DNA of 64,000 nucleotides from the NCBI GenBank assembly GCA_934169775.1, contig CAKPOI010000005.1:1-64000 (forward strand), given 5' to 3'. The notes under the pieces were generated by a model that searched no databases, was not told the origin of the DNA, and worked only from the letters and a program-made list of their open reading frames with translations. A program made the position numbers and the translations under genes. Of the stretch, positions 8,324 through 18,003 are shown one piece after another. The number at the start of each line of letters is the position of its first letter. Position 1 is the stretch's first letter. This stretch comes from an uncultured Clostridia bacterium (GTDB taxonomy: Bacteria; Bacillota; Clostridia; TANB77; CAG-508).

Positions 8324-8629
8324 TTATTTAAATATTTTGCTTAATAAACTGCTGTTTTTGCTTTTTTCTGTTTCTTTGTTACTATATGCTAAATATGAAA
8401 TTTCTCCTTCTAAAATAACTTCTGATGTATCTATACTAAGTTTATTTACTCTTATGTTTTCTCCTTTTACTGTTAATAATCCAAGTTCTGTTTCAACTAT
8501 TACAACTTGATCATCAAAACTTAATACATCATTTACTCCAGAAATGCTTAACTTTCCCCTATTTTCTAATATTAAATTTTGAACAACACCTGTTGTTGTA
8601 TTTAATGATTTTCTATCTTCAATTGTCAT
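8324..8629 (-). CDS. yabP: Sporulation protein YabP
   Basis: A 101-residue soluble protein starting MTIEDRKSLNTTTGV with the YabP pattern: LENRGKLSISGVNDVLSFDDQVVIVET, then LLTVKGENIRVNKLSIDTSEVILEGEI. YabP-fold proteins associate with the forespore coat/cortex machinery and are made in the mother cell. The gene heads the yabP-yabQ-divIC cluster. A TATAAT sequence at about 8751-8756 could start transcription, though the usual mother-cell sigma-E control is not evident from the sequence. Confidence 0.9.
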   Translation of the reverse strand: MTIEDRKSLNTTTGVVQNLILENRGKLSISGVNDVLSFDDQVVIVETELGLLTVKGENIRVNKLSIDTSEVILEGEISYLAYSNKETEKSKNSSLLSKIFK

Positions 8630-8759
8630 TTAAAATCACACCCTTTTCATTTTTATCTGTAACAACTCAATTTCTTTTATATAATATTCAAAGGTTGTCT
8701 TTTTTAGAACAAAAGTTGATATTAATAGTTAGTATTTTTGAAGGAGTCATATTATAACA

Positions 8760-8790
8760 CAAAAAATGAAGCCATTTATGACTTCATTAA
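8760..8790 (-). terminator. murD terminator
   Basis: A hairpin with stem AATGAAG/CTTCATT and six following T residues in the minus direction lies just after the murD stop. It separates murD from the yabP cluster. Confidence 0.8.
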
Positions 8791-8798
8791 AAATTAAA

Positions 8799-10196
8799 TT
8801 ATAATAAATTAACTTTTTCTTTGAATAGTTCTCCCCTTTGAACTGCATTTTTAAACATATCAAAACTTGCACTTGCTGGAGAAAATAAAACAATTTCAGA
8901 AGGTCTTGCATACTTTTGAGCTGTTTTTATAGCATTATCTAAACTATCAACAACATAAATTGGTATTTTTTTGTTTTCTTTTTCCATTTCTTCTTTTACA
9001 CAATCAAATATTTTTCCAGAGGTTTGACCCATTAATACAAGTGTCGAAACTTTTTCTAAAATTGGTTTAGCAAGAGGCATATAATCTAGATTTTTATCAT
9101 AACCGCCTGCTATTAAAACTATTGATTCTTTAAAAGCATTTATTCCTGCCAATGTTCTTGTTGGAGATGAACTTGCTGAATCATTATACCATTTTACCCC
9201 ATTTATTTCTCTTACAAATTCTAATCTATGTGCGACAGGCTTAAAGTTTATGAGCGTTTCTACAGCTTTATCTGTATCAACTAATGTACTTGTTGCTGCT
9301 AAAGCTGTTGCTATATTTTCGTAATTATGTTGTCCTCTTAGTATTACATCATTGACATTTAAAATGTGTTTTCTAATTTTATCTTTGCATACTTTTATAA
9401 TGTCTCCATCAACTATATATCCATTATCCAATTTTTCTTTTCTACTAAAGAATATAACTTTTCCGTTTGCTTCTTTAGCACAATTTCTAGTGATTTCATT
9501 ATCATAATTTAAAACTACAATATCATTTTCTTTTTGATATTTAAAGATATTCTTTTTTGCTTCTATATATTCTTCATAGTCTTTATGTATATTTAAATGA
9601 TTTGGTGTAATATTAGTTATAACTGAGATATTTGGACTTACTTCCATTCCCATTAGCTGAAAACTACTTAGCTCTAGAACGACAATGTCTTCTGGTTGCA
9701 TTTCTTCTAATTTAGTGAATAGAGGTGTTCCAATATTTCCTCCTAAATATGTTTTATATCCTGCATCTTTTAAAATAGCATTTATTAGGCTTGTTGTTGT
9801 TGTTTTTCCATCACTACCTGTTATTCCTATTATTTTTGCTGGACACATTTTCATTAATAATTCTATTTCTGTTGTTACTATTGCTCCTCTTTTTATTTCA
9901 TTTTCTAATTCTGGTTTCGTAGGTAAACAGCTTGGTGAACGAAAAATTAAATTGAAACCATTTAATTTTTCAAGCGAATTTTTTCCAAAAGAAAATGCAA
10001 ATCCATAATTAGTTATTTTATCTATTATATCTTTTGATAGTTCGTCTATTGTTCTATCATCAAATATAGTTACAATTGCTTTTTTATCATGTAAATAGTC
10101 TAATAATGGTAAATTACTTACTCCAAGGCCTATTACAGCTACTTTTCTGAATTTTAAATATTCATTGAATTCAATTAACTTTTCATTTACATACAT
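8799..10196 (-). CDS. murD: UDP-N-acetylmuramoylalanine--D-glutamate ligase MurD
   Basis: MurD adds D-glutamate to UDP-MurNAc-L-Ala in the cytoplasm during peptidoglycan precursor synthesis. The 465-residue product has the N-terminal nucleotide-binding fold (VAVIGLGVSNLPLLDYL, residues about 19-35). The Mur ATPase loop ITGSDGKTTTT lies at residues 125-135, NITPNHLNIH follows in the centre, and the C-terminal domain has NDSASSSPTRTLAG and AGGYDKNLDY. The length is normal. It is transcribed alone rather than within a dcw cluster. Confidence 0.97.
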   Translation of the reverse strand: MYVNEKLIEFNEYLKFRKVAVIGLGVSNLPLLDYLHDKKAIVTIFDDRTIDELSKDIIDKITNYGFAFSFGKNSLEKLNGFNLIFRSPSCLPTKPELENEIKRGAIVTTEIELLMKMCPAKIIGITGSDGKTTTTSLINAILKDAGYKTYLGGNIGTPLFTKLEEMQPEDIVVLELSSFQLMGMEVSPNISVITNITPNHLNIHKDYEEYIEAKKNIFKYQKENDIVVLNYDNEITRNCAKEANGKVIFFSRKEKLDNGYIVDGDIIKVCKDKIRKHILNVNDVILRGQHNYENIATALAATSTLVDTDKAVETLINFKPVAHRLEFVREINGVKWYNDSASSSPTRTLAGINAFKESIVLIAGGYDKNLDYMPLAKPILEKVSTLVLMGQTSGKIFDCVKEEMEKENKKIPIYVVDSLDNAIKTAQKYARPSEIVLFSPASASFDMFKNAVQRGELFKEKVNLL

Positions 10197-10386
10197 TGCT
10201 TATATCTTCCTTATTGATATATTTAGGTTTTAAAGTTTTACCTATAAACTTAATAGTTCCGCTTCTATTACTTTCTTTTTGTGCATTTTTAATATATCAC
10301 TTTTTTTATTTTTGTTCAATACATTTTATGTATATTTTTTGAAATTGGTGTTAAAATAATTGTAGTAATGAATGGAGGTGCTTTAT

Positions 10387-10479
10387 ATGTCAAAAAAGAA
10401 TAAAGAGAGTAAGAAAAATAGTAGCAAAAATAATCCAAATCGTGAAACTGATAAGCAAAACCAAGAAAATTGTAAATAA
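10387..10479 (+). CDS. Small hydrophilic protein (30 aa)
   Basis: A 30-codon frame, MSKKNKESKKNSSKNN to KQNQENCK, follows a very good GGAGGTG site six bases ahead. The peptide is almost entirely lysine, asparagine, serine and glutamate, with a cysteine next to the end, and has no hydrophobic stretch. It resembles the small basic, asparagine-rich proteins often made in sporulating Clostridia, but I do not recognise a family. A copy of the 3'-end hairpin repeat starts nine bases after its stop, as it does after real genes here, which supports translation. Confidence 0.5.
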   Translation: MSKKNKESKKNSSKNNPNRETDKQNQENCK

Positions 10480-10487
10480 TGTTTCTT

Positions 10488-10516
10488 GATGCTTTTGGGG
10501 ACGGACTCAAAAAACA
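10488..10516 (+). repeat. 3'-end hairpin repeat, unit a
   Basis: Reads GATGCTTTTGGGGACGGACT then CAAAAAACAC. It is one unit of the dispersed hairpin family (core GGGGCCGGAGTC between a T-run and an A-run), nine bases after the stop of the 30-residue gene, in the gene's orientation. Confidence 0.7.
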
Positions 10517-10521
10517 CTACT

Positions 10522-10742
10522 ATCTTAAAATAAATATAAAATAATAAGTGTTATATGTTTTAATAATTTTTTCGGTTCAATACACAAACTAATAATTTCT
10601 AAAATGAAATAATGTAATCCTTCATCTTAGTCCTCGCTTTGCTCGACGTGAAGTTATTCCATTATTTCATTTAAGAAATTCTAAGATTGTTCCAATCACA
10701 TTCAAAAATTATTTTTACATATAACACTTATTATTTTAAGAT
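10522..10742. repeat. ~200-nt structured element, copy 1
   Basis: One of three copies of the same multi-stem element. Outer arms: AATAAGTGTTATATG opposed by CATATAACACTTATT. Inner stem: ATGAAATAATG opposed by CATTATTTCAT. Central core: CTTAGTCCTCGCTTTGCTCG. Conserved flanking motifs are GGTTCAATAC on the left and GATTGTTCCAATC on the right. Copy 1 carries an 8-base insertion in its left outer arm. It lies between the 30-residue gene and convergent uvrA, and hairpin repeats a and b bracket it. No protein is encoded. It is either a miniature transposable element or a structured RNA. Confidence 0.8.
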
Positions 10743-10754
10743 TGCAAAAGTATA

Positions 10755-10783
10755 GTTTTTTTGCTCTAGCTCCAAAAATGCAT
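10755..10783 (-). repeat. 3'-end hairpin repeat, unit b (degenerate)
   Basis: In the minus direction it reads GCATTTTTGGAGCTAGAGCA followed by AAAAAAC. It begins one base after the uvrA stop codon and has the same orientation relative to uvrA as the other units have to their genes. The core differs from consensus. Confidence 0.5.
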
Positions 10784-13609
10784 CTATGATAAATATTTTT
10801 TTAAAAATTTACCAGTATAACTTCTATCATTTTTGCAAATTTGTTCAGGAGTACCAACAGCAATAACTTCCCCACCATTATCTCCACCTTCTGGACCTAA
10901 GTCAACTATGTAATCACAAGTTTTTATTAAATCTAAATTATGTTCTATTACTAAAATAGTATTTCCTGTGTCAACAAGTCTTTGCAATATGTCTACAAGC
11001 TTATGAACATCTGCAATATGCAAACCTGTAGTTGGCTCATCTAATATATATAAAGTTTTGCCTGTAGCCCTTTTTGATAGTTCTGTGGCTAATTTAACTC
11101 TTTGAGCTTCTCCACCTGAAAGTGTTGTAGAAGGTTGGCCTAATTTTATATAGCTTAATCCTACATCATATAAAGTTTGTAGTTTTTGCTTGATTTTTGG
11201 AATCTTGTCAAAAAATTCTAAAGCTTCTTCTACAGTCATATCTAAAACATCAGATATGCTTTTACCTTTATATTTTACTTCTAGGGTTTCATGGTTATAT
11301 CTTTTTCCTTTACATACTTCACAAGGAACAAACACATCTGGTAAAAAGTGCATTTCTATTTTATGAACTCCATCTCCATTACAACTTTCACATCTTCCCC
11401 CTGCTACATTAAAACTAAATCTTCCTTTTTGATATCCACGTAGTTTAGCTTCATTTGTTCCAGCAAAAATATCTCTTATTAAATCAAATACTCCTGTATA
11501 AGTTGCTGGGTTAGAACGTGGAGTTCTTCCTATAGGTGATTGATCTATATTTATTATTTTATCTATTTGCTCTAATCCTTTAATTCCTTTACATTTTCCA
11601 GGTTTTTCACTTGCTCCATTTAACTCTTTGGCAACTGTTTTATAAAGTACTTCATTTACTAATGTTGATTTTCCAGATCCTGAAACACCTGTAATACATG
11701 TAAATAGTCCTAATGGGAATTTAACACTTATATTTTTTAAGTTGTTTTCTGTTGCACCTTGTACCTCTATAACTTTGCCTTTTACCATTTTTCTACGTTT
11801 TTTAGGTACAGGTATTCTCTTTCTGCCACTTAAATATTGACCAGTTACAGAATTTTCAACTAATTTTACTTCTTCTGCTGTCCCTTGAGCCATCACATTT
11901 CCTCCATGTGAACCAGCTCCTGGCCCAATATCTATAATTTGGTCTGCAGCATACATAGTATCTTCATCATGTTCTACTACTATTAAAGTATTTCCTAAGT
12001 CTCTTAATTTTTTTAGAGTTGCTAAAAGTTTGTCATTATCCCTTTGATGTAATCCTATACTTGGTTCATCTAATATATATAATACACCTGTTAAACCAGA
12101 ACCTATTTGAGTTGCTAAACGTATTCTTTGAGCCTCTCCTCCTGACAATGTCCCTGCACTTCTTGATAAAGTTAGATATTCCAAACCTACATCTATTAAA
12201 AATTGTAATCTTTTATCTATTTCTTTTAGTATCATATCTGCAATCATAGCTTGTGTTTTTGTTAATTCTAAATTATTTAAGAAATCTTTAATTTTTCTTA
12301 TAGACATATCTGTTAGGTCATTTATATTTTTATCTCCGATTTTTATAGAAAGTATTTCTGGCTTTAATCTTGCCCCTTTACATGCTGGACATTCTGAATT
12401 ACTCATATACATTTCATAAAAATCTCTCATTCCTTGAGACTTAGTTTCATTATGACGTCTATCTAATGTTGGTAACACTCCTTCAAATGGAGTCGAAAAA
12501 TTTCTTCTTCCCGCTGATGATTCAAATTCAAAATCTATGACTTCACTTCCTGTACCATATAGAATCTTATCTAAAAAGTCCTTTGGAAGCTTTTTAATTG
12601 GTACACTAATATCTACACCATAATGTCTACCAATACTCTCAAAATACATTCTCGCCATCGTGTCTGCTCTTTTCATAACACTAGATCCGAATGCTTTTAC
12701 ACCATCATATAATGTTTTGTTTTTATCTGGTATTATTAAATCTGGATCCATTTTCATAAGATATCCTATACCTGAACATTCTGGACATGCTCCAAATGGA
12801 TTATTAAAAGAGAACATTCTTGGTGATAATTCTGGAAAACTGAATCCACAATGTGGACATGCATAATTTGTACTATATAAAACGGGCTTTTGCCCTACTA
12901 TGTCTATTAAGACGAGATTATCTGCATGCTTTAATGCGGTTTCTACAGATTCTGTTAATCTACTTCTAATATCTTCTTTTATTACTAGTCTATCTACTAC
13001 TAATTCTATCTCATGTTTTTTCTTTCTGCCTAAATCTATATCATCTGATAGTTCATAAACCTGCCCATCTATTCTAGCTCTTACAAATCCTTCTTTTTGG
13101 TATTCTTCTAATTGTTTTGTAAATTCGCCTTTTTTACTTCTTATTACTGGTGCTAATACCTGGATTCTTGTTCCCGCTTCTAATGCAATAATATTATCAA
13201 CTATTTGGTCTATTGATTGTTTTTCTATTTTTATTCCACAATTTGGGCAATATGGTGTCCCTATTCTTGCATATAAAAGTCTTATATAATCATAGATTTC
13301 TGTAACTGTTCCTACTGTAGAACGAGGATTTTTTGAAGTAGTTTTTTGGTCAATTGATATTGCCGGAGATAATCCTTCTATTGATTCTACTGCTGGTTTT
13401 TCCATTATCCCTAAAAATTGTCTTGCATAAGATGACAAACTTTCTACATATCTTCTTTGTCCTTCGGCATATAAGGTATCAAATGCTAAAGATGATTTTC
13501 CTGAGCCTGATAATCCAGTTATAACAACTAGTTTATCTCTTGGTATTTCTATATTGATGTTTTTTAAGTTGTGTTCTTTTGCACCTTTTATTACTATTTT
13601 ATCATTCAT
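10784..13609 (-). CDS. uvrA: Excinuclease ABC subunit A (UvrA)
   Basis: UvrA is the damage-sensing ATPase of nucleotide excision repair; it loads UvrB. The protein (941 residues from the ATG at 13609, MNDKIVIKGAKEHNLKNI) has two ABC modules: first Walker A GLSGSGKSS, first signature LSGGEAQRIRLATQIGSG, second Walker A GVSGSGKST and second signature LSGGEAQRVKLATELSK. Zinc-binding pairs (CPNCGIK, CPHCGFSFPE, CESCNGDG with CEVCKGKR) are present. The frame begins seven codons further up at an ATG embedded in the ribosome binding region, so I prefer the inner start. It is divergent from uvrB rather than downstream of it as in many Firmicutes. Confidence 0.97.
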   Translation of the reverse strand: MNDKIVIKGAKEHNLKNINIEIPRDKLVVITGLSGSGKSSLAFDTLYAEGQRRYVESLSSYARQFLGIMEKPAVESIEGLSPAISIDQKTTSKNPRSTVGTVTEIYDYIRLLYARIGTPYCPNCGIKIEKQSIDQIVDNIIALEAGTRIQVLAPVIRSKKGEFTKQLEEYQKEGFVRARIDGQVYELSDDIDLGRKKKHEIELVVDRLVIKEDIRSRLTESVETALKHADNLVLIDIVGQKPVLYSTNYACPHCGFSFPELSPRMFSFNNPFGACPECSGIGYLMKMDPDLIIPDKNKTLYDGVKAFGSSVMKRADTMARMYFESIGRHYGVDISVPIKKLPKDFLDKILYGTGSEVIDFEFESSAGRRNFSTPFEGVLPTLDRRHNETKSQGMRDFYEMYMSNSECPACKGARLKPEILSIKIGDKNINDLTDMSIRKIKDFLNNLELTKTQAMIADMILKEIDKRLQFLIDVGLEYLTLSRSAGTLSGGEAQRIRLATQIGSGLTGVLYILDEPSIGLHQRDNDKLLATLKKLRDLGNTLIVVEHDEDTMYAADQIIDIGPGAGSHGGNVMAQGTAEEVKLVENSVTGQYLSGRKRIPVPKKRRKMVKGKVIEVQGATENNLKNISVKFPLGLFTCITGVSGSGKSTLVNEVLYKTVAKELNGASEKPGKCKGIKGLEQIDKIINIDQSPIGRTPRSNPATYTGVFDLIRDIFAGTNEAKLRGYQKGRFSFNVAGGRCESCNGDGVHKIEMHFLPDVFVPCEVCKGKRYNHETLEVKYKGKSISDVLDMTVEEALEFFDKIPKIKQKLQTLYDVGLSYIKLGQPSTTLSGGEAQRVKLATELSKRATGKTLYILDEPTTGLHIADVHKLVDILQRLVDTGNTILVIEHNLDLIKTCDYIVDLGPEGGDNGGEVIAVGTPEQICKNDRSYTGKFLKKYLS

Positions 13610-13704
13610 TATAAATTTCAGTCCTTTCATTTTTTAAAAGGCATATATAACAATGAAAGATTTTGAACTCTTTCAAAATAAATATCCCTTTTTTATCCTT
13701 AAGT

Positions 13705-13760
13705 ATTATACTATAAATAACAAATAAAAACTAGTTTTTTTTGAATTTATGGTGTATAAT
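13705..13760. promoter_or_regulatory. Divergent uvrA/uvrB promoter region
   Basis: The 170-base spacer holds a TATAAT at 13755-13760 facing uvrB and another, on the minus strand, at 13710-13705 facing uvrA. Neither has a strong -35 hexamer. I see no convincing LexA box, so damage control cannot be read from the sequence. Confidence 0.4.
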
Positions 13761-13800
13761 AATTTTATATAAGGTTATACCTTAGGAAAGGAATAAAAAA

Positions 13801-15756
13801 ATGTTTAAATTACATTCAGAATTTACTCCAACAGGAGATCAACCTCAAGCAATAGAATATTTAACAAAAGGAATTGAAGAAGGTAAAAAATTTCAAACTT
13901 TGCTAGGTGTTACAGGTTCAGGTAAAACTTTTACAATGGCAAATATTATAAATAAAGTTCAAAGACCAACACTAGTTTTAGCACATAACAAAACACTTGC
14001 AGGGCAATTGTATTCAGAATTCAAGGAATTTTTTCCAGAAAATAATGTAGAATATTTTGTAAGTTATTACGATTATTATCAACCAGAAAGTTATATACCA
14101 AGTTCAGATACTTATATAGAGAAAGATGCATCAATAAATGATGAAATAGATAAATTAAGACACTCTGCTACCTTATCTCTTTTTGAAACAAGAGATGTAA
14201 TAATTGTAGCATCTGTTTCATGTATATATGGTTTAGGTGACCCAGAAGATTATCAAGAAATGATGTTATCTTTAAGACCTGGTATGCAAAAAAGCAGAGA
14301 TGATGTACTAAAAAAATTAGTTGAAATGCAATATTCTAGAAATGAGATAGATTTTAAAAGAGGTACATTTAGGGCTAAAGGAGATATTGCAGAAATATAT
14401 CCTTCTTCTCAAAGCGAAAGTGCAGTAAGAGTTGAGTTTTGGGGAGATGAAATTGAAAAGATCTCTGAAATAAATCCATTAACTGGCAAAGCAATTGGAG
14501 AAAGAAAACATATTCTTATTCCACCCGCTTCTCAATATGTAACTAAAAAGGATAAACTAGAAAAAGCAATTGAAACAATAGAAGCGGAATTACAAGAAAG
14601 AATTAAATATTTTAAAGATAACAACAAACTTATAGAAGCTCAAAGAATTGAAGAAAGAACAAATTTTGACATAGAAATGATGAAAGAAACAGGATTTTGT
14701 CAAGGAATAGAAAACTATTCTAGGCATATTAGTGGAAGAAAGCCTGGCTCTCCCCCATTTACTTTATTTGATTATTTTCCAAAAGATTTTCTTTTACTTA
14801 TAGATGAATCACATGCAACAATTCCACAGGTAAAAGCTATGTATAATGGAGATAAATCAAGAAAAGATTCATTAGTAAATTATGGGTTCCGCTTACCTTC
14901 TGCTTATGATAATAGACCACTAAAATTTGAAGAATTTGAAAAAAGAATAAATCAAGTAGTTTTTGTAAGTGCTACACCTGCTGATTATGAAAACGAACAT
15001 AGTAAAGAAAATGTTGTAGAACAGATTATAAGACCTACTGGATTGTTAGATCCTAAAATAGAAGTTAGACCTGTTGAAAATCAAATTGATAATTTAATAG
15101 AGCAAATACATGAAAGAGTTGAAAAACATGAAAGGGTTTTAGTAACGACTTTAACTAAAAAAATGGCAGAAGATTTAACATCTTATTTAAAAGGGTTAGA
15201 TATTAAAGTTGCATATATGCATTCAGATACTAAAGCTTTAGAAAGAATGGAAATTATACGAAATTTACGTTTAGGTGAATTTGATGTTTTAGTTGGTATT
15301 AATCTTTTAAGAGAAGGTTTAGATATTCCTGAAGTTTCTTTAGTTGCTATTCTTGATGCAGATAAAGAAGGATTTTTACGTTCAGAGCGTTCACTTATCC
15401 AAACAATTGGTAGAGCTGCTAGAAATACTGATGGTACAGTTATTATGTATGCTGATGAATTAACAGAAAGTATGGAAAAAGCTATAACAGAAACAAACCG
15501 TAGAAGGAAAATACAAGAAGAATATAATAAAGCTCATGGTATTACGCCAAAAACTATTAAAAAGTCTGTTAGAGAAACTATTAGTATTACAAAACAAGAA
15601 GATATTGGTGTAGAATATAAATTAGAGAAGAAAGAAGATATTCAGGCTACTATTTCTAAATTAACTGATGAAATGCTTCAATTTGCTAGTCAAATGGAAT
15701 TTGAAAAGGCTGCTGATTTACGTGATAAAATTAAAGAATTAGAAAAGTTACTTTAG
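13801..15756 (+). CDS. uvrB: Excinuclease ABC subunit B (UvrB)
   Basis: UvrB is the helicase-like core of nucleotide excision repair that opens damaged DNA and recruits UvrC. Its 651 residues show GDQPQAIEYL and Walker A GVTGSGKTFTMAN (about 38-50), the beta-hairpin region (YYDYYQPESYIPSSDTYIEKD), the DESH motif, SATPADYE, helicase motif VI (QTIGRAARNTDGTVIMYAD) and a C-terminal UvrC-binding UVR motif (EMLQFASQMEFEKAADLRDKI). The start follows TAGGAAAGGAAT. The length is normal. Confidence 0.97.
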   Translation: MFKLHSEFTPTGDQPQAIEYLTKGIEEGKKFQTLLGVTGSGKTFTMANIINKVQRPTLVLAHNKTLAGQLYSEFKEFFPENNVEYFVSYYDYYQPESYIPSSDTYIEKDASINDEIDKLRHSATLSLFETRDVIIVASVSCIYGLGDPEDYQEMMLSLRPGMQKSRDDVLKKLVEMQYSRNEIDFKRGTFRAKGDIAEIYPSSQSESAVRVEFWGDEIEKISEINPLTGKAIGERKHILIPPASQYVTKKDKLEKAIETIEAELQERIKYFKDNNKLIEAQRIEERTNFDIEMMKETGFCQGIENYSRHISGRKPGSPPFTLFDYFPKDFLLLIDESHATIPQVKAMYNGDKSRKDSLVNYGFRLPSAYDNRPLKFEEFEKRINQVVFVSATPADYENEHSKENVVEQIIRPTGLLDPKIEVRPVENQIDNLIEQIHERVEKHERVLVTTLTKKMAEDLTSYLKGLDIKVAYMHSDTKALERMEIIRNLRLGEFDVLVGINLLREGLDIPEVSLVAILDADKEGFLRSERSLIQTIGRAARNTDGTVIMYADELTESMEKAITETNRRRKIQEEYNKAHGITPKTIKKSVRETISITKQEDIGVEYKLEKKEDIQATISKLTDEMLQFASQMEFEKAADLRDKIKELEKLL

Positions 15757-15759
15757 GTT

Positions 15760-15808
15760 TCAAACAAAAAACAACATAGTTTTTGTGCTATGTTGTTTTT
15801 TGTTTGTC
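15760..15808 (+). terminator. uvrB terminator
   Basis: A perfect hairpin immediately follows the stop: CAAACAAAAAACAACATAG opposed by CTATGTTGTTTTTTGTTTG with an 8-base loop. It has T-runs in both directions, so it should also serve the convergent 68-residue gene. Confidence 0.9.
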
Positions 15809-15891
15809 TATTAGGAAAAACATGTATTCCAAACAGACATTTGTTATTACAATTCGTAACATTGTTTACTGCAATAATGTGACAATTGTCT

Positions 15892-16098
15892 TCAGTTACA
15901 AAAAATTGCTTTTAAATTATTAGCATCTAAAATATATATTGGATATCCCTCTTCTGAAATTACAGATTGATAAGGAATATTAAACTTTTTTAATGCTATT
16001 AATTCTTGTTCATCTAAAGGTGTCTTTATTACTGTGTTTTGATAATTATTAGCAATTCTGCTATATAAATGTTTTGAAAGATATCCTGAAAATTGCAA
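15892..16098 (-). CDS. Small hypothetical protein (68 aa)
   Basis: A 68-residue product, MQFSGYLSKHLYSRIANNYQ to YPIYILDANNLKAIFCN. The ATG has AAGGAGGTAACAAC in front, a strong site. There is no signal peptide. The segment DEQELIALKKFNIPYQSVI followed by EEGYPIYILDANNL suggests a compact alpha/beta fold, but I do not recognise the family. It is monocistronic, convergent with uvrB and downstream of a 190-base AT-rich leader. Confidence 0.6.
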   Translation of the reverse strand: MQFSGYLSKHLYSRIANNYQNTVIKTPLDEQELIALKKFNIPYQSVISEEGYPIYILDANNLKAIFCN

Positions 16099-16286
16099 TG
16101 TTGTTACCTCCTTTATCTTGCAGTAAACAAATAATTAAAACATTTATATTATAAAATAAAAATAATAAATAAATTGGAAATTTTTGTAAAACAGATAAAA
16201 TGTTTTACATTTTTTTCCAATTTACATTTTCATATATTGTTTTTTATATTAAAATTTTTATTTAAGGTACTAAATTTTTATAGTAT

Positions 16287-17402
16287 TTAATTAGTTATCT
16301 TTTCTTTTAGAAAATCGTTTTTGGCATTTATTCTAAAATTGTCTTTTCCAACTTTAACAAAAATACTTATAGCTTTATTTAATGCTTCTTTACTTTTATC
16401 ATCAAGTTCTTTATATGATTTTATCATGGTTTTAGCATTTGCAAACCATTTTCCACTAATTTCTGATAGAGTTTCTGCCTGTGTTGAATTTAAAATCTCA
16501 AATAATACGCTTACAAATTGTTCTCTTTGTTTTGGAGTTACCTCTTTTATCCAATTACTTATTGTTTGATCTATAAATTCACTTGAATTTGTGAACTCAT
16601 CTTTAACAAAATGATCTCCTAAAACTTGCCAACTGTATAAATCATGTTGCATAATTCCTGTTTGAGTACTTTGTAAGATAGTGATTTTTTCTTTATGATT
16701 AAGTAATCTGCCTATTATTGATGTTTGTGGCATAAATGTTTGGATTTTATTTAAAATTTTTCTGTATTCTTCTGTTTCGACTATATTTTCACTAAATCCA
16801 GGTCCATCATTATTATATACTTCAACAATTTTATCTTGTATTTCAGGATTACAAAAAGCTGAAGCATAAATAGCTAAATTTCCTCCTTTTGAATGACCCC
16901 CTACAATTATTTTCAAATCTGAACTATCATACTTTTTAGCTATTTTATTTAAATAGTTTGCTGCATCTAATTGTGATGGAACTGTATCACTAAAACACAT
17001 GTTTAGGTCTTCCCTCCACCCTACAATTGTATTATCTGTTCCTCTATATGCTACATAAATACAGTTATCTGGTAGATGTATAGTAATTGCTGAAAATTGT
17101 TTTTCTTGTTCAACATCTATTTTATTTATGAAATCTGATATATACAAATTTCCAAATCTTTGACTATTTGCTAAAATTGGATATAAATCTACATCTTCTT
17201 TTTGTAAAATTCTTGATGTAGTTCCATTTTTATTATAACGTTCATAGCTTTCTTTTATAGTTATTTTTTCATTAGCATCTATTATTTTTTCATCTAATGG
17301 GAAATATGAGAAACGTGCTAAAATTAAATTATCTATTTCATTAAATTCTGTTTTTGATAGAGGTATATCTCTCCATAACATATAATCAAATATATTTGCC
17401 AT
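16287..17402 (-). CDS. Mbeg1-like (DUF2974) alpha/beta hydrolase
   Basis: A 371-residue protein with a lipase-like core: YVAYRGTDNTIVGWREDLNM (residues about 113-132), the nucleophile elbow IVGGHSKGGNLAIYA, and NNDGPGF where the catalytic aspartate is expected. This is the Mbeg1-like/DUF2974 family, common in Firmicutes, whose substrates are not established. No signal peptide or membrane segment is visible, so it should be cytoplasmic. The start has GAAAGGATTG upstream. It is monocistronic and divergent from the small secreted protein gene at 17577. Confidence 0.85.
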   Translation of the reverse strand: MANIFDYMLWRDIPLSKTEFNEIDNLILARFSYFPLDEKIIDANEKITIKESYERYNKNGTTSRILQKEDVDLYPILANSQRFGNLYISDFINKIDVEQEKQFSAITIHLPDNCIYVAYRGTDNTIVGWREDLNMCFSDTVPSQLDAANYLNKIAKKYDSSDLKIIVGGHSKGGNLAIYASAFCNPEIQDKIVEVYNNDGPGFSENIVETEEYRKILNKIQTFMPQTSIIGRLLNHKEKITILQSTQTGIMQHDLYSWQVLGDHFVKDEFTNSSEFIDQTISNWIKEVTPKQREQFVSVLFEILNSTQAETLSEISGKWFANAKTMIKSYKELDDKSKEALNKAISIFVKVGKDNFRINAKNDFLKEKITN

Positions 17403-17576
17403 TTTGCTTCAATCCTTTCTTAAATTATGTTTTAAATATTTTATCATAGCGTTTTTTTATAAACAAGTATTTTTTTATTTTTTTTAAAATTACTGGACAA
17501 ATTTTTGTTAGTTGTGATATTATATTAATGGTTAATCCAATGATAAAACTTTTTATATTTTAGGAGGTAATGTAAA

Positions 17577-17993
17577 GTGAAATCAAAACAATTAAAACAA
17601 ATTTTTATAGGATGTGTTATTTTATTTTTTGTATTATTTTTTGCAACAAGTGTAAAAGCTGTTGACGCTACAAACAATACTACATCAACTTATAATTATA
17701 CACAAAATACAAGTTCATCAAATGAAACAACATCATCTGATAATACTTCATCTAATACTTCAAATTCTTCTGTATCAACTACTTCAGCTAATTACAGTGA
17801 TGATGAAGAAGATGCGCAAAATACTACATCTTTTGAAAATTATACAGGTGTTGCAGATTCATCTTCAACAAAAGTTTCTAATTATTCACCAAATTCAGAA
17901 TTAGGTATTTCTGGAATTTTAAATGTATTATTAATTGTTGTAGGAATTTTATTAATCTTATTAGCAATTGCAATTTTAATAAAAGTAAAATAA
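17577..17993 (+). CDS. Secreted, membrane-anchored low-complexity protein (138 aa)
   Basis: The start is GTG, behind TAGGAGG at nine bases. An N-terminal signal sequence (IFIGCVILFFVLFFATSVKA) is followed by about 75 residues made almost entirely of serine, threonine, asparagine and tyrosine. A C-terminal membrane helix (LNVLLIVVGILLILLAIAILI) and a two-lysine tail close it. The family is unknown. The architecture is the same as that of the next gene (signal, disordered spacer, membrane anchor), which suggests related envelope roles. A terminator follows directly, so the two are separate transcription units. Confidence 0.7.
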   Translation: MKSKQLKQIFIGCVILFFVLFFATSVKAVDATNNTTSTYNYTQNTSSSNETTSSDNTSSNTSNSSVSTTSANYSDDEEDAQNTTSFENYTGVADSSSTKVSNYSPNSELGISGILNVLLIVVGILLILLAIAILIKVK

Positions 17994-18003
17994 TAGTATA
18001 TAT

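Noticed and set aside
10316..10510. 64-residue minus-strand frame opposite the 30-residue gene
   Set aside because: No ribosome binding site, aromatic-rich composition typical of antisense frames, and the plus strand has a better-supported small gene.
10522..10742. tRNA-like reading of the GGTTCAATAC motif
   Set aside because: It resembles a T-loop, but no acceptor or anticodon arms of proper size can be drawn around it.
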